Shown here: one piece after another, positions 1-11,349 of the stretch
Layout: each line of letters begins with the position of its first letter
Numbering within the stretch: the stretch's first letter is position 1
NCBI GenBank assembly: GCA_029216955.1
Contig: JANAVB010023996.1
Span: forward strand, 12,812,269 to 12,876,268
Direction of reading: 5' to 3'
From: Iris pallida
Lineage: Eukaryota; Streptophyta; Magnoliopsida; Asparagales; Iridaceae
Length of the DNA stretch: 64,000 nt
The notes under the pieces: model-generated
Database searches by the model: none
The model's input: only the letters and a program-made list of their open reading frames with translations
Told to the model about the DNA's origin: nothing
Translations under genes and position numbers: made by a program

Positions 1-490
1 CTATGGTATCCCAAGTCAACATCATTTGACCTCATTGGTTACTCTGATGCTGATTTCGCCGGATGCAAGGTCGACCGTAAAAGTACGAGCGGTACGTGTC
101 ATTTATTAGGAAAGGCTTTAGTCTCTTGGTTTAGCAAGAAGCAGAATTCTGTCGCACTATCCACAACAGAAGCTGAATACATCGTAGCTGGGCATTGTTG
201 TACACAAATTCTGTGGATGAAGCAAATTCTTGAAGACTACAACTTACCTTTTATGCACATTCTAATCTTTTGTGACAACACTAGTGCTATAAATCTCACC
301 AAGAACCCTATATGTCACTCACGCACGAAACACATTGAAATTTGTCACCACTTTTTGTGTGATCATCAGCAAAATGGCACTATTAACTTAGAATTTATTG
401 ATACTGATAATCAGCTAGCAGATTTCTTTACAAACCATTATCCGAAGAGCGCTTCAATTTTTTCTGTCGTAAACTTAGAATTTTGGACGA
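1..490 (+). pseudogene. Copia RNase H, C-terminal part of pol, frameshifted
   Basis: The frame from base 1 reads through typical Ty1/copia RNase H blocks: GYSDADFAGCKVDRKSTSG, ALSTTEAEYI, CDNTSAINLTKNP and HSRTKHIE. These blocks carry the acidic metal-binding residues of RNase H, which removes the RNA strand during reverse transcription. The final block, expected to read ADIFTKPL, changes frame near base 434, where one A seems lost from the run before CCATTATCC. The open frame then runs on as nonsense to 627. Several conserved residues have changed to Cys (HIEICHHFLCDH), which also fits decay. The start lies outside the window. Confidence 0.85.
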
Positions 491-888
491 AGCTGTTATT
501 AATAAAATTAAACCTGCATAAATATCGAGTATGTCTTGATTCCTTTATGATGAAATTACTATGGATACAAGCCGAAAGGGTCCTTCTGATAACAAGGCGT
601 AACAGCCTAAGCGACATGGTGCACTAGTCCTCAGGACTACCGCTAGCTGGGATCCGGCCCCTGAAGCTAACCCATGGCAACTTCAAAATATTGAATTATG
701 ACATAATTCCTTGTTTATTACATGGTTTATTTTTATTTATCACATGCTGAAATACAGATTTTCCAACTTCACTCTGCTTCGAAGTTAACTTTCTGGAATT
801 TTTCTACTTGGTTTTTATCTTTTCCTTTGGTCTCTCTCACTTAATCATTCTTTTATTCAGCCTGATTTCTGTTCTGTTTCCAGAATCC

Positions 889-1060
889 GAAATTCGGGCC
901 GAACTCTGCCCTACCCAGAGTTCGGGCCGAATTCGGCCTGGCTGTTCGAGAACCGGGAGCAGTCTCAGCCGTTGATCAAGAGTTGATCCAATGGCTCATA
1001 TTTGTTCCGACCATTGGAACCCTTACACATATATTCGGGCTCTCCTCTTCCTTCTCCTCC
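889..1060 (+). promoter_or_regulatory. Palindrome cluster and TATA-like box upstream of the aORF
   Basis: Two palindromic units of the GTTCGGGCCGAAC type lie at 889-938. An ACATATATT box lies near 1026-1035. A pyrimidine-rich leader leads to the aORF start at 1257. The same order occurs upstream of the aORF in the other Sirevirus units (23806-24027 and 37769-37990) and in the LTRs themselves. A promoter role is inferred. Confidence 0.4.
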
Positions 1061-1256
1061 ATTGCCACCTTTTCTACTTCTCCAAACTTATTTTCTCCAA
1101 ACCCTAACCCTAATTCTTCCTCCCTAGAGCATATCTACTCTCAAAACTCAAGGAGAAGGCTTCCCTCACCATTCTCCTTCATTGTTCTTTATAACATTGA
1201 GGTATAATTTACCACTTCTCTCCATCCTATTTTTTCTCAATTGTCTTTATTATTTC

Positions 1257-2525
1257 ATGGCTCCACGTTTGTTCAATCGAGGGAAGAGACTTCGAACTGA
1301 GGGAGCGTCCTCTTCGAATGCTCCTCCTCGCGTTGAACTGTCCGTTGAACAACAACCACCTATCCACCCGTTGTTCAACCCATCTCGTCCATTTGACCCA
1401 AAACACATTTGACGATCGGATATTTGTATCACTTGACGCGTCTAATGAATGGTTTAGTAATTTTCGGACACGTCCGATGTTTACGGGTCACCCAATCAAT
1501 TTTACTATTTTCTCTCAATATGACTCACTTTTTCATGATCTTTGTCTTCACGAACTTGTCACCACCAACTCGGTCATTTATCGTAGTGTTATTCAAATGT
1601 TTACTGCAACCTAACTCTTGATGATACACATATTTTTTCACGGGTTGCGAAAATTGACATCTCTTTTGATGATTTCGATTTGGCCGAACACCTTGAACTC
1701 CAAGAGCCAAACTCATGGGAAAAGCTTGTTAAAGCTCGATCGTTTCAATTTTTCGATGGGTCTTCCCTTGAAAGCTTCAAGGATGACTTGTGTACCCCTA
1801 ACACACGTCCTTGTAAGCTTTTGGCCAAGTATCTCAATCCCTATTTTTATGAACTTCATCGGATTATCTTTAACACTATTCTACCCAAAGCGGGATCTAC
1901 CGATGAAGTCACCTACTTTGAAATCTCGGCCTTGTATCACCTCTACTTTCATGTAACATTTAATCTTCCATGTACCATAATGGACTGGATGATTAATTCT
2001 AGGAAGAAACCAAGATCCTTGGTTTATGCTTTGTATCTTCCTATGGTCTTTCGTGTTTTTCGCATACCACTTGATGAGTACCAGTTCTTACCTGCCCCTG
2101 CCTTCCTCTCTAAGGCACGGAGACTTCAGGCAGCAGTTGGCTCACCTGTTGGGTTTGAGCACTCTGACGATGTGCCCGATGCCCCTCCTCTGGGACAAGA
2201 TCCTCCTCCTCCTCCTGCCAGTCTCGAGTCTCTCCAGACTATTCTCGGCGATCGCTATACCTTAGAGGATGATCATTGGACTCAGCTGGATTATCGGACC
2301 ACCCTGCAGATGAGTGCCATCAACAACTCACTGCACGATATTCGGTACTCAATGTCTCGCCATCCTTCCATGCCAATTCCTACGGAGCGGGACCCTGGTC
2401 ATGAAGGGTATCGTATCGATGACCCTTGGATTATTCACTACTTGGATCCGGATGCGGCCTTCGTGGACCCTCGTCGTTCCTTTACTGATCTATCAGACGA
2501 CGCTGGGCCTTCACGAGCTCGATGA
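1257..2525 (+). pseudogene. Sirevirus additional ORF (aORF), two frameshifts
   Basis: The predicted protein starts MAPRLFNRGKRLRTEG, a basic Ser-rich N terminus like that of the 400-residue aORF at 36566-37768. Homology is clear in two blocks: the INFTIF region (about 1497-1512) and the block around FYELHRIIF, LPKAGSTDEVT and SALYHLYF (about 1846-1945). The frame changes near 1400 and returns near 1612, so the copy is broken. A Pro-rich stretch (about 2180-2225) separates the conserved part from the tail. I see no signal peptide or membrane segment, so env-like would only be a positional name. The pattern recalls the putative plant transposon protein domain found in plant retroelements, but I cannot confirm that without a profile search. 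Confidence 0.65.
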
Positions 2526-2749
2526 TGGATATGGGCTTCTTCTTGCTGCTGCTACTGAGGATCATAGTTTATGTCTTATGTTTTTTGGATTTTAGTTGAT
2601 ATAGTTGCTGTTATGCACTTTGGATGTATTAGACTTATTATTATGTGTACCTGTTGAGACATTCCGTCATTTTATCAATTTCTATGAAGTTTTCTCTATT
2701 ATCTTTTGGTGTGCTTGCCAGTTCTTAATTTTATGGTTAATTGCTAAAT

Positions 2750-2980
2750 GCCAAAAGGGGGAGAAATTTTGGTATATTCTATATTCTTTTGTATCTGTAT
2801 CTGTACTTTGGAGGAAGAATGTTTTCATCAGGCCAACAGGATTCAAAGCAATGTTTACGGGGGAGCTATTGCTAGCTCGGCACTAATTACGGCAGAGCTA
2901 TGCCATTTTTATATAATGTGTCCAGGTATGAATATTGAATATACAACTATCATTTTGTCAATTATCAATATGGGGGAGAT
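2750..2980 (+). promoter_or_regulatory. Multiple polypurine tracts
   Basis: AAAAGGGGGAGAAA lies near 2753-2766. A second tract, ATATGGGGGAGAT, directly precedes the LTR start TGTTGACAC at 2981. The tract next to the LTR is the expected primer for plus-strand synthesis. Several PPT copies between the aORF and the LTR are a known Sirevirus trait. Confidence 0.7.
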
Positions 2981-3923
2981 TGTTGACACAAAATTACAGT
3001 CAACAAAATATTGATAGAATTGACTACATGATACTTGTGATAATTCAATACGACACATGAAGACTACATCCATTACAAGTCAGACGACAGCTTGGATTTG
3101 CAATGCAAGTTATTTTGAGTCTGTATTTTACAATTTTATTGAGCCTAGACTTATGTAAACTGAGCTGTGCTGAGCATCTGAGACTTAACCTATACCCATA
3201 CCCAAAATCCAAATAGCTCCACACATATCCAAATAAGCCAATTGGACCCATGACCTATTCTGTGCTCTAGAGACAGAGTTCGGGCCGAACTCTGCCTCCA
3301 CACAGAGTCCGGGCCGAACTCTGTCTCCTAAAAATCAGCACCCTAATTTTTAGGGTTGGCTGGTTACAAGTTGTCCAACGGCCAATTTTTTAAAAATTCC
3401 AACTAGAATTCTGGTCGAATTCTGCCTACCTGGTATCCTATAAATAGGCCATGAATTCTCTCATTTTCATTCATCCAATCTTCTCTTCTCTTCTCTCTAA
3501 AGCTCAATACAAGCCATACCCTTCTTCATCTACTAGCCACAAGCTCCCTAAGCCTCAAGTGCTCAGCATTTTTCTGTTAAGAGTTTGTGCAAGAGTTCAA
3601 GAAGTCGCTTGGAAAATTCCAAGCATCGCCACTGCGATCTTTGTAAGAAGTTAACGTGCTCTTCTGAAAAAAAAATGCACGGGGTGTAACTACTATTTTA
3701 CAAATATTAGATTTAATCCTGAGCTAGAGTTCTCAGGCCTGGACTAGTCCTCCACGAGGGAAACCAGGTTAAAAATCGGCTGTGTTTGCGTATGCTTTCT
3801 TGCTCCTTATTTATTTTCGCATTTACTCTGATTACTTTAAGCTGGTGAAAGAGTTTAAATTTTTATTGGCCATTATTGTTATAAACTCTATTCACCCCCT
3901 CTAGAGTTGCCATCTGTTCTTCA

Positions 3924-3924
<1 letters not shown>
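2981..3924 (+). repeat. 3' LTR of the left Sirevirus
   Basis: It starts TGTTGAC right after a PPT. It holds two palindromes (3274-3294 and 3303-3323), then a TATA box CTATAAATAG at 3438-3447, and near its end the CTATTCACCCCCTCTAG block (about 3888-3904). That block also occurs, reversed, at the ends of the LTRs at 21106, 35067 and 49032. The expected CAACA end is degraded to TTCAATA, where an (AT)n run begins. Confidence 0.75.

Positions 3925-3952
<28 letters not shown>
3925..3952. repeat. (AT)n microsatellite
   Basis: Pure AT dinucleotides lie between the Sirevirus LTR end and the LINE. A longer run of the same type follows the LINE at 9297-9362, so the LINE target-site duplication cannot be resolved. 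Confidence 0.9.
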
Positions 3953-3955
<3 letters not shown>

Positions 3956-3962
3956 AAAAAAG

Positions 3963-5714
3963 ATGGCTATGATCCTGGCAGCTCTAGGGGAAAAAAACCT
4001 AGGGTTAGGGATCCCAACATGGGATTCGGGCTTCTCCGAGGCAGTTCACGCCGAGAAGGGAGCGTCAAATACAACGGGAAGAGAGGAACACGGTGGTTGG
4101 ACCACGGTGAGGAGAAGAAATCAGATAAAGGGAAGGGACAACACGGTTCTTCAGAACACGACGACTCCGCGACATCGGGGATGCGCCGGCCAGCAATACC
4201 AGCAAGGAGGAAGAAGGATGACTTCTACACAGAGGACACAACAGAGGTGGCGTCCTACTCAAGCACCGCCTCAGGGGAGTAATGGAGAAGGTTTAGGCAA
4301 TGCTAAACCACAAACTAACCTGGATAAAGGTAAAGCGCCGATGATGGAAAAAACCAATCAGAAATCGTAGGCTGATTACGTGAGACAGGGGACTCCCAAC
4401 TCCAGTGCTGCTATGAAATATGTAGAACCCACACAAACTGGGAACGAGCTGAGAGCTTCCTTCAAGGAGGAAGACTTAGCAGAGACGAGAACGTATTGGA
4501 AGAATACGATAATTCTCTATGACCTCGGGAACAGGCCATTCTACGGCCAGATACGGGCATACGCGTACCGTATATGGAAACCCAAAGGGAATATGGAATT
4601 CTTTTCCAGAAATAATGGATTCTATTTTGTGTGATTTGGGCTTCAAGAAGATATGGAGCGGGTCATCCAAGGAGGGCCGTTGACGTATGATGGACGGCTG
4701 ATTATGATGAAGGCCTGGACACCAGATACGAGATGTGAGAGAGAAGCCACAAAAGCAGTCCCTATATGGATTCGTCTACCTGGGTTGCCTATTTTATTTT
4801 GTAGGACGGAGATGATGATGAAGCTTGCAAGTCTCATTGGAAAACCTATAAAAGCCGACGACGCGACTACCTCTCGCTCTTTGATGGGATATGCCAGGAT
4901 ATTTGTCGAAATAGAAGCTGGTAAGGAGCTTCCATCAAGACTGGAATACGAAGTTCCCTCGGGTGCTATTTTTATACAGGAAGTGGAGTATGAATGGGTG
5001 CCACCCATGTGCCATATATGCCGATGCTTTGGTCATCCTCCGGAAGAATGTAAAGCAAGGGCAGTTCACGAGGAGAAAGAACAACAAACTGGTAGCAACG
5101 TAGAGAGACGCAGCGCCCCGACGAGCAAGGATCCAACCTATGACATTGGTAATATTCCCAAGGTTGTGGATAGACAAGAAGGGAGTAGTAATATGGTGGT
5201 CCAGAAAATTATTAACAATGAGACAAGGCAGGCGGATATGGAATTTGAGATTGATATCGGGTTAGACAAAGCAAATAATACTGGAGTTAGTAATCCATTT
5301 ACTATGGGTCAATTGTTTGGCAAAGAAGCGATGAAAGAGGGGATAGGCGGACAACTTATTGCATTCAGAACAAATAGCAAAAGCCATAAGAAGCAGAGTG
5401 TGTCTAATATAAAGACACGGGGAAAGGATTCGAACTTCAAAGGAGGCACGAGAGATCAGGATGGAATGGGGAGCAGGAAACGTTATGTGAGAGTCACCTC
5501 GGAAGATTCGAATTGCCCAGTACAATCTTCGATATCCGATGGCATGGGTGTCTGCATGGACAACCCAAGATGGAAGAAAAAATTTCAGGAAAAGGAGGCT
5601 ATGGTACTGGCTATTGCATCACAAACCGAACAAGAAGCTGAAGTTGAGGAGCAAGTTTTCCTCCAGGGAACATCGCTCAGGTTAGTACTGGGTCCACTCC
5701 TAATTTATAAATGA
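3963..5714 (+). pseudogene. LINE ORF1 (RNA-binding/nucleocapsid-like), two in-frame stops
   Basis: One frame runs from the ATG at 3963 to the TGA at 5712-5714, about 583 codons, broken only by TAG at 4368-4370 and TGA at 4632-4634. After the second stop the protein resembles DUF4283 proteins: WIRLPGLPI, then MGYARIFVEIE. A zinc knuckle CHICRCFGHPPEEC (CX2CX4HX4C) follows at about 5008-5049. Plant L1 ORF1 proteins of this kind bind the element RNA. The tail is charged and low in complexity. The single frame suggests a full-length ORF1 that took only point mutations. The stop overlaps the ORF2 start (ATGA at 5711-5714). Confidence 0.8.
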
Positions 5715-8700
5715 CACAATTAACGTGGAACGTACGAGGTACGTGTTCAATTGGTAGGTGGAGGGAGATTAGACAAAGTATTAGTAAGGGACAATATAGT
5801 ATTTGTGCCCTGCTTGAAACAAAAATTAAATATGAGAAGATGTTAACACGTCGGCGACGGCTTCACTGGGACCATGTTCATAACTAACACTTGTGTTCGA
5901 TGGCCCGTATTTCGATTCAATGGGATAGTAAATGCTGGAAAGGGTCGACGATAAGTTTGTTGGACCAACTTATCGTTATTCAGTTCAGCAATAAAGGAGG
6001 ACTGCAATTTATTTTTGGTGCGGTATATGGCCATAATGATCGAAGAGGAAAGGAGTCTCTTTGAAAGAATATCATACTCACTGCTGAGATAGCCAAAAAT
6101 TAATACAAGTTGTCTCTTATTTTAATGGACAACTTCAACGCTCTTCTTTGCCGGCATGAGAAGATTGGTGGTCGGTCGGTGCCAGAGAATCTGATGCAAG
6201 AATTTCGCTCATGTCTACTTCAATTGGAACTGCAACAACTGGAACGTAAAGGACACATGTGGACCTGGAACAATAAATTGGTCCATAATCGGGTAGCCTG
6301 CCAGTTGGATAGAGCGTTGGGGAACAGTGAATGGTTCCATAATTTCTCGAACACTTTCGTCGAAGGGTTGGCGGCGGGAACTAGTGATCACTCTCCGTTA
6401 TGCATCAGGTTCACTCAACACGAACAACGTCGAGCCAGACCATTCTGTTATAACAACAAATGGCATATACTGGATCGTTATGACGAGGTGGTCAAGTGTG
6501 GACTTAGCAGTAACATTCGCGGCAACATCTAGTTCCAAATCGTGCATAGACTGAAAGCTGTCAAAGCCGGCCTGAAGGAGTGGAACCGATTAAGACCACG
6601 TGAGCGGTTGGAAGAAAAGGAGGTGAAAGTTGCTCAGATACAACAACATCTATAATGTCAAATAAACGATGATGCATTATCCAATAAGGAGCGTTTGTTG
6701 ATCAGTGAAGTGAGCCGTCTCCGTATGCTAGAGGAAATCGAGGCCGCTCAACGAGCTAAATGTGCATGGCTGCGAGAAGGTGATAGATGCACAAAATTTT
6801 TCTATGACGTGGTCTGTATTCGACAACATCAAAATCACATAGGCAAACTCCTCGGGCCAGACGGAAAGGAGATCACCAAGTTTAGTGAACTTCAATCTGA
6901 AGCCATCAGGTATTATTCAGAGCTTTATAATCAATCGAATTATCCATTAGTGTTTCCAGAAATTACTTGCAGGAAGATTGTTTCTCCTCTTGGAAACAAA
7001 CCGCTGCTGGCTCTAGTCCGTATGGAAGAACTGGAGATGATTATTAAAGCGGCGGATCCCAATAAATCTCCAGGACTCGATGGCTTCGGCAGCAAATTCT
7101 TCAAATTACATTAGAAGGAGCTTAAAGGACAGGTGCACAGAATGGTTAATGATTTTTCATTAAAGGAAGGCTACTTCGAGAAATAAACCACACGTATCTC
7201 ACTCTCATTCTGAAAAAAGAGAACACCTCGTCCCTGGCTGATTATCGACCGATAGCATGCTGCAATTATTTGTACAAAATAATTACTCATTTGATGTGCC
7301 AGAGAATGGAAAAAATCATGCAACATATAATTTCTCCATATCAGGCGGCATTTATAAAGGGCAGAGTGATAGCGGAGAACAACTTACTTGCACACGAGCT
7401 TGTTCTGGACTTTAATAAACCAGAAGGATGCGTGCTTGCATCAAACTTGATCTACGAAAAGCCTACGATACGGTAAATAGAGATTTCGTTTGCCATATCA
7501 TGCTCGCCCTCGGTTTTGATCAAGCCTGTGTTGCCCTGATTCGGGAATGTATCTCTACTCCGTCTTTTTCTATTCTGGTTCAAGGCTCTCCACATGGGTT
7601 TATCAAGAGTAATCGAGGCCTGCGCCAAGGCGACCGTTATCACCATACTTGTTTACTCTAGTTATGGAGTATTTTTCATATCTGATGGAAGAAGCCATTT
7701 TCGAGCGGCGTATTATCCCTCTACATAAGAATGTTGAGCCCCATGTGTCCCATCTAATCTACATCGATGATCTACTAGTCTTTATGAAGCCAACTGTAGA
7801 AGGTATGAAAGAGTTAGCCTCTATTTTGCAGGTTTTTGGTTCTCATACAGGGTTGCACCTCAATTGTGATAAAAGCAAAGCCTTCTTTAATCAACATTGC
7901 CCGAATAAGGAGGACCGTGCACAGATTATAGGAGTGGAACGTGGCGAGCTTCCCATGAAGTACCTGGGTATACCGCTCTCAGTTAACTATGGTGGTAGCA
8001 CTGAATGCAAGAGTATATTAGAATTCGCAGAAAGGCGTAAGGAAGGATGGCACGCAGAAGGCTTATCCTTTGGAGGGCGGATCGAACTTGTTCGATCGGT
8101 TATCAAAGTAGTCACTATTTTTTGGATTAAATCTATCATGCTTCCTCAAGCTACCATCAAGAAAATAGAAAAAATTTGTGCGAACTTTGTATGGAGAGGG
8201 GGAATTCATTCGATTGGTTGGGCTCAGCTGTGTCGACCACGCGACGAAGGAGGAGTGGGGCTGTGTTCTCTTAACACGCTTCGGGACGTGGCCGCTATGA
8301 AGTTAGTGTGGAAACTCATTTCAGGAGACTCGCTTTGGGGTAGGTGGATGTCAGCCAAATATGTCAAGAATGATAACTTTTGGAATATTCGAAGCAACAA
8401 CAACTTCTCGGTCATATTTAAAATAATGCTTAAATATCGCGAGCAAGTCAAGAATCGAATAGAGAGAATCATGAAGAACGGAGAATCGACAAGTCTCTGT
8501 CTCGATCCTTGGATTAAAAATCGGTGCTTAGCAGAGATTAGAGAGGCGGATGCCTCTATCCGACCGAAAAATGAAGACCGGGTCAGTCTGATTCTGGACC
8601 GGGGAAATTGGAGACCGGAAAGACATATAGGAACGCGTCGACTGGGAGCAGACACTACAGCAGAAATTCGGCGCACACAGGTGGACATCAACTTATATGC

Positions 8701-9250
8701 GGACAGTTGGAGATGGATAGGTACAAAGGCGGGTGGCTTTGAGCACAAAGTAGTGCTTGACAGTATTTGTCCTATATTTTCGAAGATGTTGCATGTGGAA
8801 TTTATTTGGAACAATGGAGTCTCCCGTAAGTTCCAGCTTTGTATGTACAAGCTGAAGCTAGGAAGATTGTTGACGAAAGATAGATTATTGCGATTTGGTG
8901 TGCAGGTGACGGACCATAGATGCGTACTGTGTATGGGACCGGAGGAGAGTATCCAGCATGTATACTTCAACTGTCCTATGGTATGGGGAATGTGGCAAGA
9001 GTAATGTGGCCGGTTACAAATTCAAGCGGACAATCACAAGGAGCTAGAACAAATAATCTGTCATCTAAATGATGCTAGAAGAAGAGGTAGTAGATGGTCC
9101 TCGGAAGCTCGGATTAGATTAGCGGCGGCGGTTTGGCACGTTTGGAGAGAACGGAACAAGCGAATTTTCGAGAACTTGTATACTTCGGTTAATGGCATCA
9201 TACATAATATTGAATATGATGTTCAAGTACTTGTAACCAGGCACGCCTAA
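5711..9250 (+). pseudogene. LINE ORF2 (endonuclease and reverse transcriptase), frameshifted
   Basis: The start ATG at 5711 gives TWNVRG and then ICALLETKIK, the first blocks of an AP-type endonuclease. The endonuclease end is visible at 6110-6532 with LDRALGN and the TSDHSP motif. The reverse transcriptase follows: NKSPGLDGF (about 7057-7085), QAAFIKGR, LDLRKAYDTV (about 7443), GLRQGD (about 7616) and a YIDD catalytic motif (about 7761). The zf-RVT-like C terminus has CVLCMGPEESIQHVYFNC (about 8920-8975). Past a stop at 9002-9004 the same frame continues with RLAAAVWHVWRERNKRIF and ends at 9248-9250. Frame changes between about 7130 and 7650, plus several stops, make it non-functional. Confidence 0.8.
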
Positions 9251-9294
9251 TTGGCTGTCCTCCTATTTTTTTTAATGAATACAATTATCTTATT

Positions 9295-9296
<2 letters not shown>

Positions 9297-9362
<66 letters not shown>
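9297..9362. repeat. (AT)n microsatellite
   Basis: Uninterrupted AT repeat between the LINE 3' end and the plastid-derived segment. Confidence 0.95.
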
Positions 9363-9365
<3 letters not shown>

Positions 9366-9379
9366 ATTCGAACGATTAG
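9363..9379 (+). pseudogene. infA: infA 3' end (plastid-derived)
   Basis: The bases encode Lys-Asp-Ser-Asn-Asp and a TAG stop, matching the usual C terminus of plastid translation initiation factor IF-1. It lies in the expected position upstream of rpl36. Only the last codons are present, and the (AT)n run cuts off the rest. Confidence 0.55.
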
Positions 9380-9471
9380 ATGATTTTTGAAAAAATTCCT
9401 TTCATAGGGATACAATTCAAAGTGAAAAAATACAAGAGACTTCTTTTCTTCCAAAGAATAGATTCAAATTA

Positions 9472-9759
<288 letters not shown>

Positions 9760-9824
9760 TCATTCTCAAACGAGAATATTACCAATATGAGACATCACCA
9801 CGACTATATCCGTTCCCACTTCTA

Positions 9825-9829
9825 TATGT

Positions 9830-9861
<32 letters not shown>

Positions 9862-9862
9862 A
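9825..9862. repeat. (GT)n microsatellite
   Basis: GT dinucleotide run, interrupted once near its start (GTGTATGTG). Confidence 0.95.
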
Positions 9863-10090
9863 CAAGCACGTCTAGCTCAAGAGGCTAAGTTGAAAGATAT
9901 CTGAATAAACGGTCTTAGGTTTTAGCGTTGGGGGACAAAGTTTAATTCTCAATGGTGGGAATTAAAGTGTGTGTGTGTTTAAGCATCTCCAACTCAAGTG
10001 GGTAAGTTTGAAGATGTCTCAATAAAAGTTTTTTGGTGGGTTTAAACTTTGGGAGACGAACTTAAGTTCCCAATGTTAGGAATTAAAGTG
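9863..10090. repeat. Two imperfect tandem units, SINE-like
   Basis: Two units of about 105-110 bp share the order CTCAAG, GGTAAG-like, AGATGTCTCAATAAA-like, TTTAGCGTTGGGGGAC-like, and end in GGAATTAAAGTG. The first spans about 9870-9968 and the second about 9983-10091. Weak matches to tRNA-type A and B boxes (AGCTCAAGAGGCTAAG; TTTAATTCTC or CTTAAGTTCCC) suggest a decayed tRNA-derived SINE. Confidence 0.4.
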
Positions 10091-10348
10091 AGCAGCCGAT
10101 GGGAGATGCGGGCCAATATATGGGCCCGATGTGGGCCAGTTTGGCCAAGTGAAGACCAGGATGCGGGCCAGGTGCAGACCAAGATGCGGGCCATGTGCAC
10201 AGTGGCGGGCCTTCGTGCTGAGCAGTAATGGTATGGGCTACGAGTTGTGTGAATTTCAAAACCTTCGAAACCGAGTAGTGTGAGTTGTAAGCTTTCGGCC
10301 CACTAGTTGTGGGCCATTAGGTTGCCAAAAAAATGTAACATTTACCCT

Positions 10349-10353
<5 letters not shown>
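10091..10353. repeat. GGGCC-rich imperfect repeats
   Basis: Short repeats of the type GATGCGGGCCA(G/T)GTGCA recur at about 10104-10200, followed by more GGCC-rich sequence. No ORF is credible. The origin is not recognised. Confidence 0.4.

Positions 10354-10431
<78 letters not shown>
10354..10431. repeat. (AT)n microsatellite
   Basis: AT dinucleotide run with one G interruption near 10383. Confidence 0.95.
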
Positions 10432-10433
<2 letters not shown>

Positions 10434-10461
10434 TTTGAAAACGGTTCTAAATGTGTATCCT

Positions 10462-10605
10462 CAAGGGCGGATCCAAGGGACAAAAAAAAATATACATTTT
10501 TTTCCATATATTTTTTTTTTGATTTTTTTATATGGATTTATCTACTTACAGTCCATCCAAAATTTTGGTAGTTCATCCCACCTATAATTTCTGGATCCGC
10601 CCCTG
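10462..10605. mobile_element. hAT-type MITE, 144 bp
   Basis: Terminal inverted repeats CAAGGGCGGATCCA and TGGATCCGCCCCTG bound a 144-bp A/T-rich core. They are flanked by the near-identical 8-bp duplications TGTATCCT (10454-10461) and TATATCCT (10606-10613). An 8-bp target duplication and CAGGGGCGG-like ends are typical of hAT transposons. No transposase is encoded. Confidence 0.75.
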
Positions 10606-10614
10606 TATATCCTC

Positions 10615-10660
10615 ACGTAACAAAAAATTAAAAACTAACGTAACAAAAAATTAAAAACTA
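10615..10660. repeat. 23-bp direct tandem duplication
   Basis: ACGTAACAAAAAATTAAAAA followed by CTA is repeated twice head to tail, starting one base after the MITE target duplication. Confidence 0.9.
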
Positions 10661-11349
10661 AATAAATTTTAACTAACTGTTTAACTATATAATATTGTCT
10701 AGCTATAGTGGAACACCATTAACTCATCTAATTAAGGTGGGGGACATTCTGGATTGATTTAATCCACGTGATAGCTATAAGAAACTTTAATTTAAATTAT
10801 TTTTTCGATAATTTTTTTTATGTGCATGCAATACACGTTGCTAGCTAGCATATATAAGTTTTCTGTTATGGGATGTAAGCAGAAGAACTGAATCAGGACT
10901 GCGTGATGAGAGGACAAGAAAGATGAGCACATATTGAAATAACTTCTCTGAGTGGTTTTTTTGAGGCAAGTAATTCGTAAATACCAACAGTGGTTGAATA
11001 TTCAGAAATATAACTCAACAGTGAGGTCCAAAAAAACTTCGTCCAAAAAAACTTTGTGATTCATTTGAGAAACAGCCAGCCAGTCAGAAGCCTCCCAATA
11101 TCTAAACGTAGGGAAACAATCCACTTATATGGGTTTTTCCAATTGTTCATTTGTTCGATCCATGACCATGGTCTCTCGCATGTACGTCGGCAATGGTAGA
11201 TGAAGATAATCAACAAATGAGAAACTAGCTCACTTTCGGTAGGCATGCAAACCTTACTTTAATAACTTCCATACAAAGTACATTCTAATGGTACATATAT
11301 TGTATATTGCTCGAGAGACCAAACTATATATATTTTCATGCCTGCATAA
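10661..11349. other. Non-coding stretch, nothing recognised
   Basis: A/T-rich sequence without a credible ORF, RNA gene or repeat structure. It ends with the CATAA target site (11345-11349) of the following Copia element. Confidence 0.6.

Larger units (their letters stand above)
1..3924 (+). mobile_element. 3' portion of a Sirevirus-like Ty1/copia retrotransposon
   Basis: The order on the + strand is RNase H (1-490), spacer with palindromes, additional ORF (1257-2525), polypurine tracts (about 2752 and 2968) and a 3' LTR (2981-3924). This is the Sirevirus layout, in which an extra ORF lies between pol and the 3' LTR and several polypurine tracts are present. The 5' half lies outside the window. 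The element is related to, but clearly diverged from, the Sirevirus array at 21106-50144. Frameshifts in both coding parts show it is an old copy. The right LTR end is set from the TTCAA preceding the (AT)n run and is uncertain by a few bases. Confidence 0.85.
3951..9296 (+). mobile_element. Plant L1-type LINE, near full length, inactivated
   Basis: Two consecutive coding regions are present. ORF1 has a DUF4283-like region and a CCHC knuckle. ORF2 has endonuclease, reverse transcriptase and C-terminal zf-RVT-type parts. This is the plant L1 architecture. No LTRs flank it. The 3' end is an A/T-rich tail running into (AT)n rather than a clean poly(A). Two stops in ORF1 and several frameshifts and stops in ORF2 show that it is not active. 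Confidence 0.85.

Noticed and set aside
8224..8970. 248-codon minus-strand ORF opposite the LINE reverse transcriptase
   Set aside because: Long, but it is the antisense of conserved ORF2 blocks and has no recognisable domain of its own.
10256..10587. ORFs across the (AT)n run near 10400
   Set aside because: Poly Tyr-Ile from a dinucleotide repeat.
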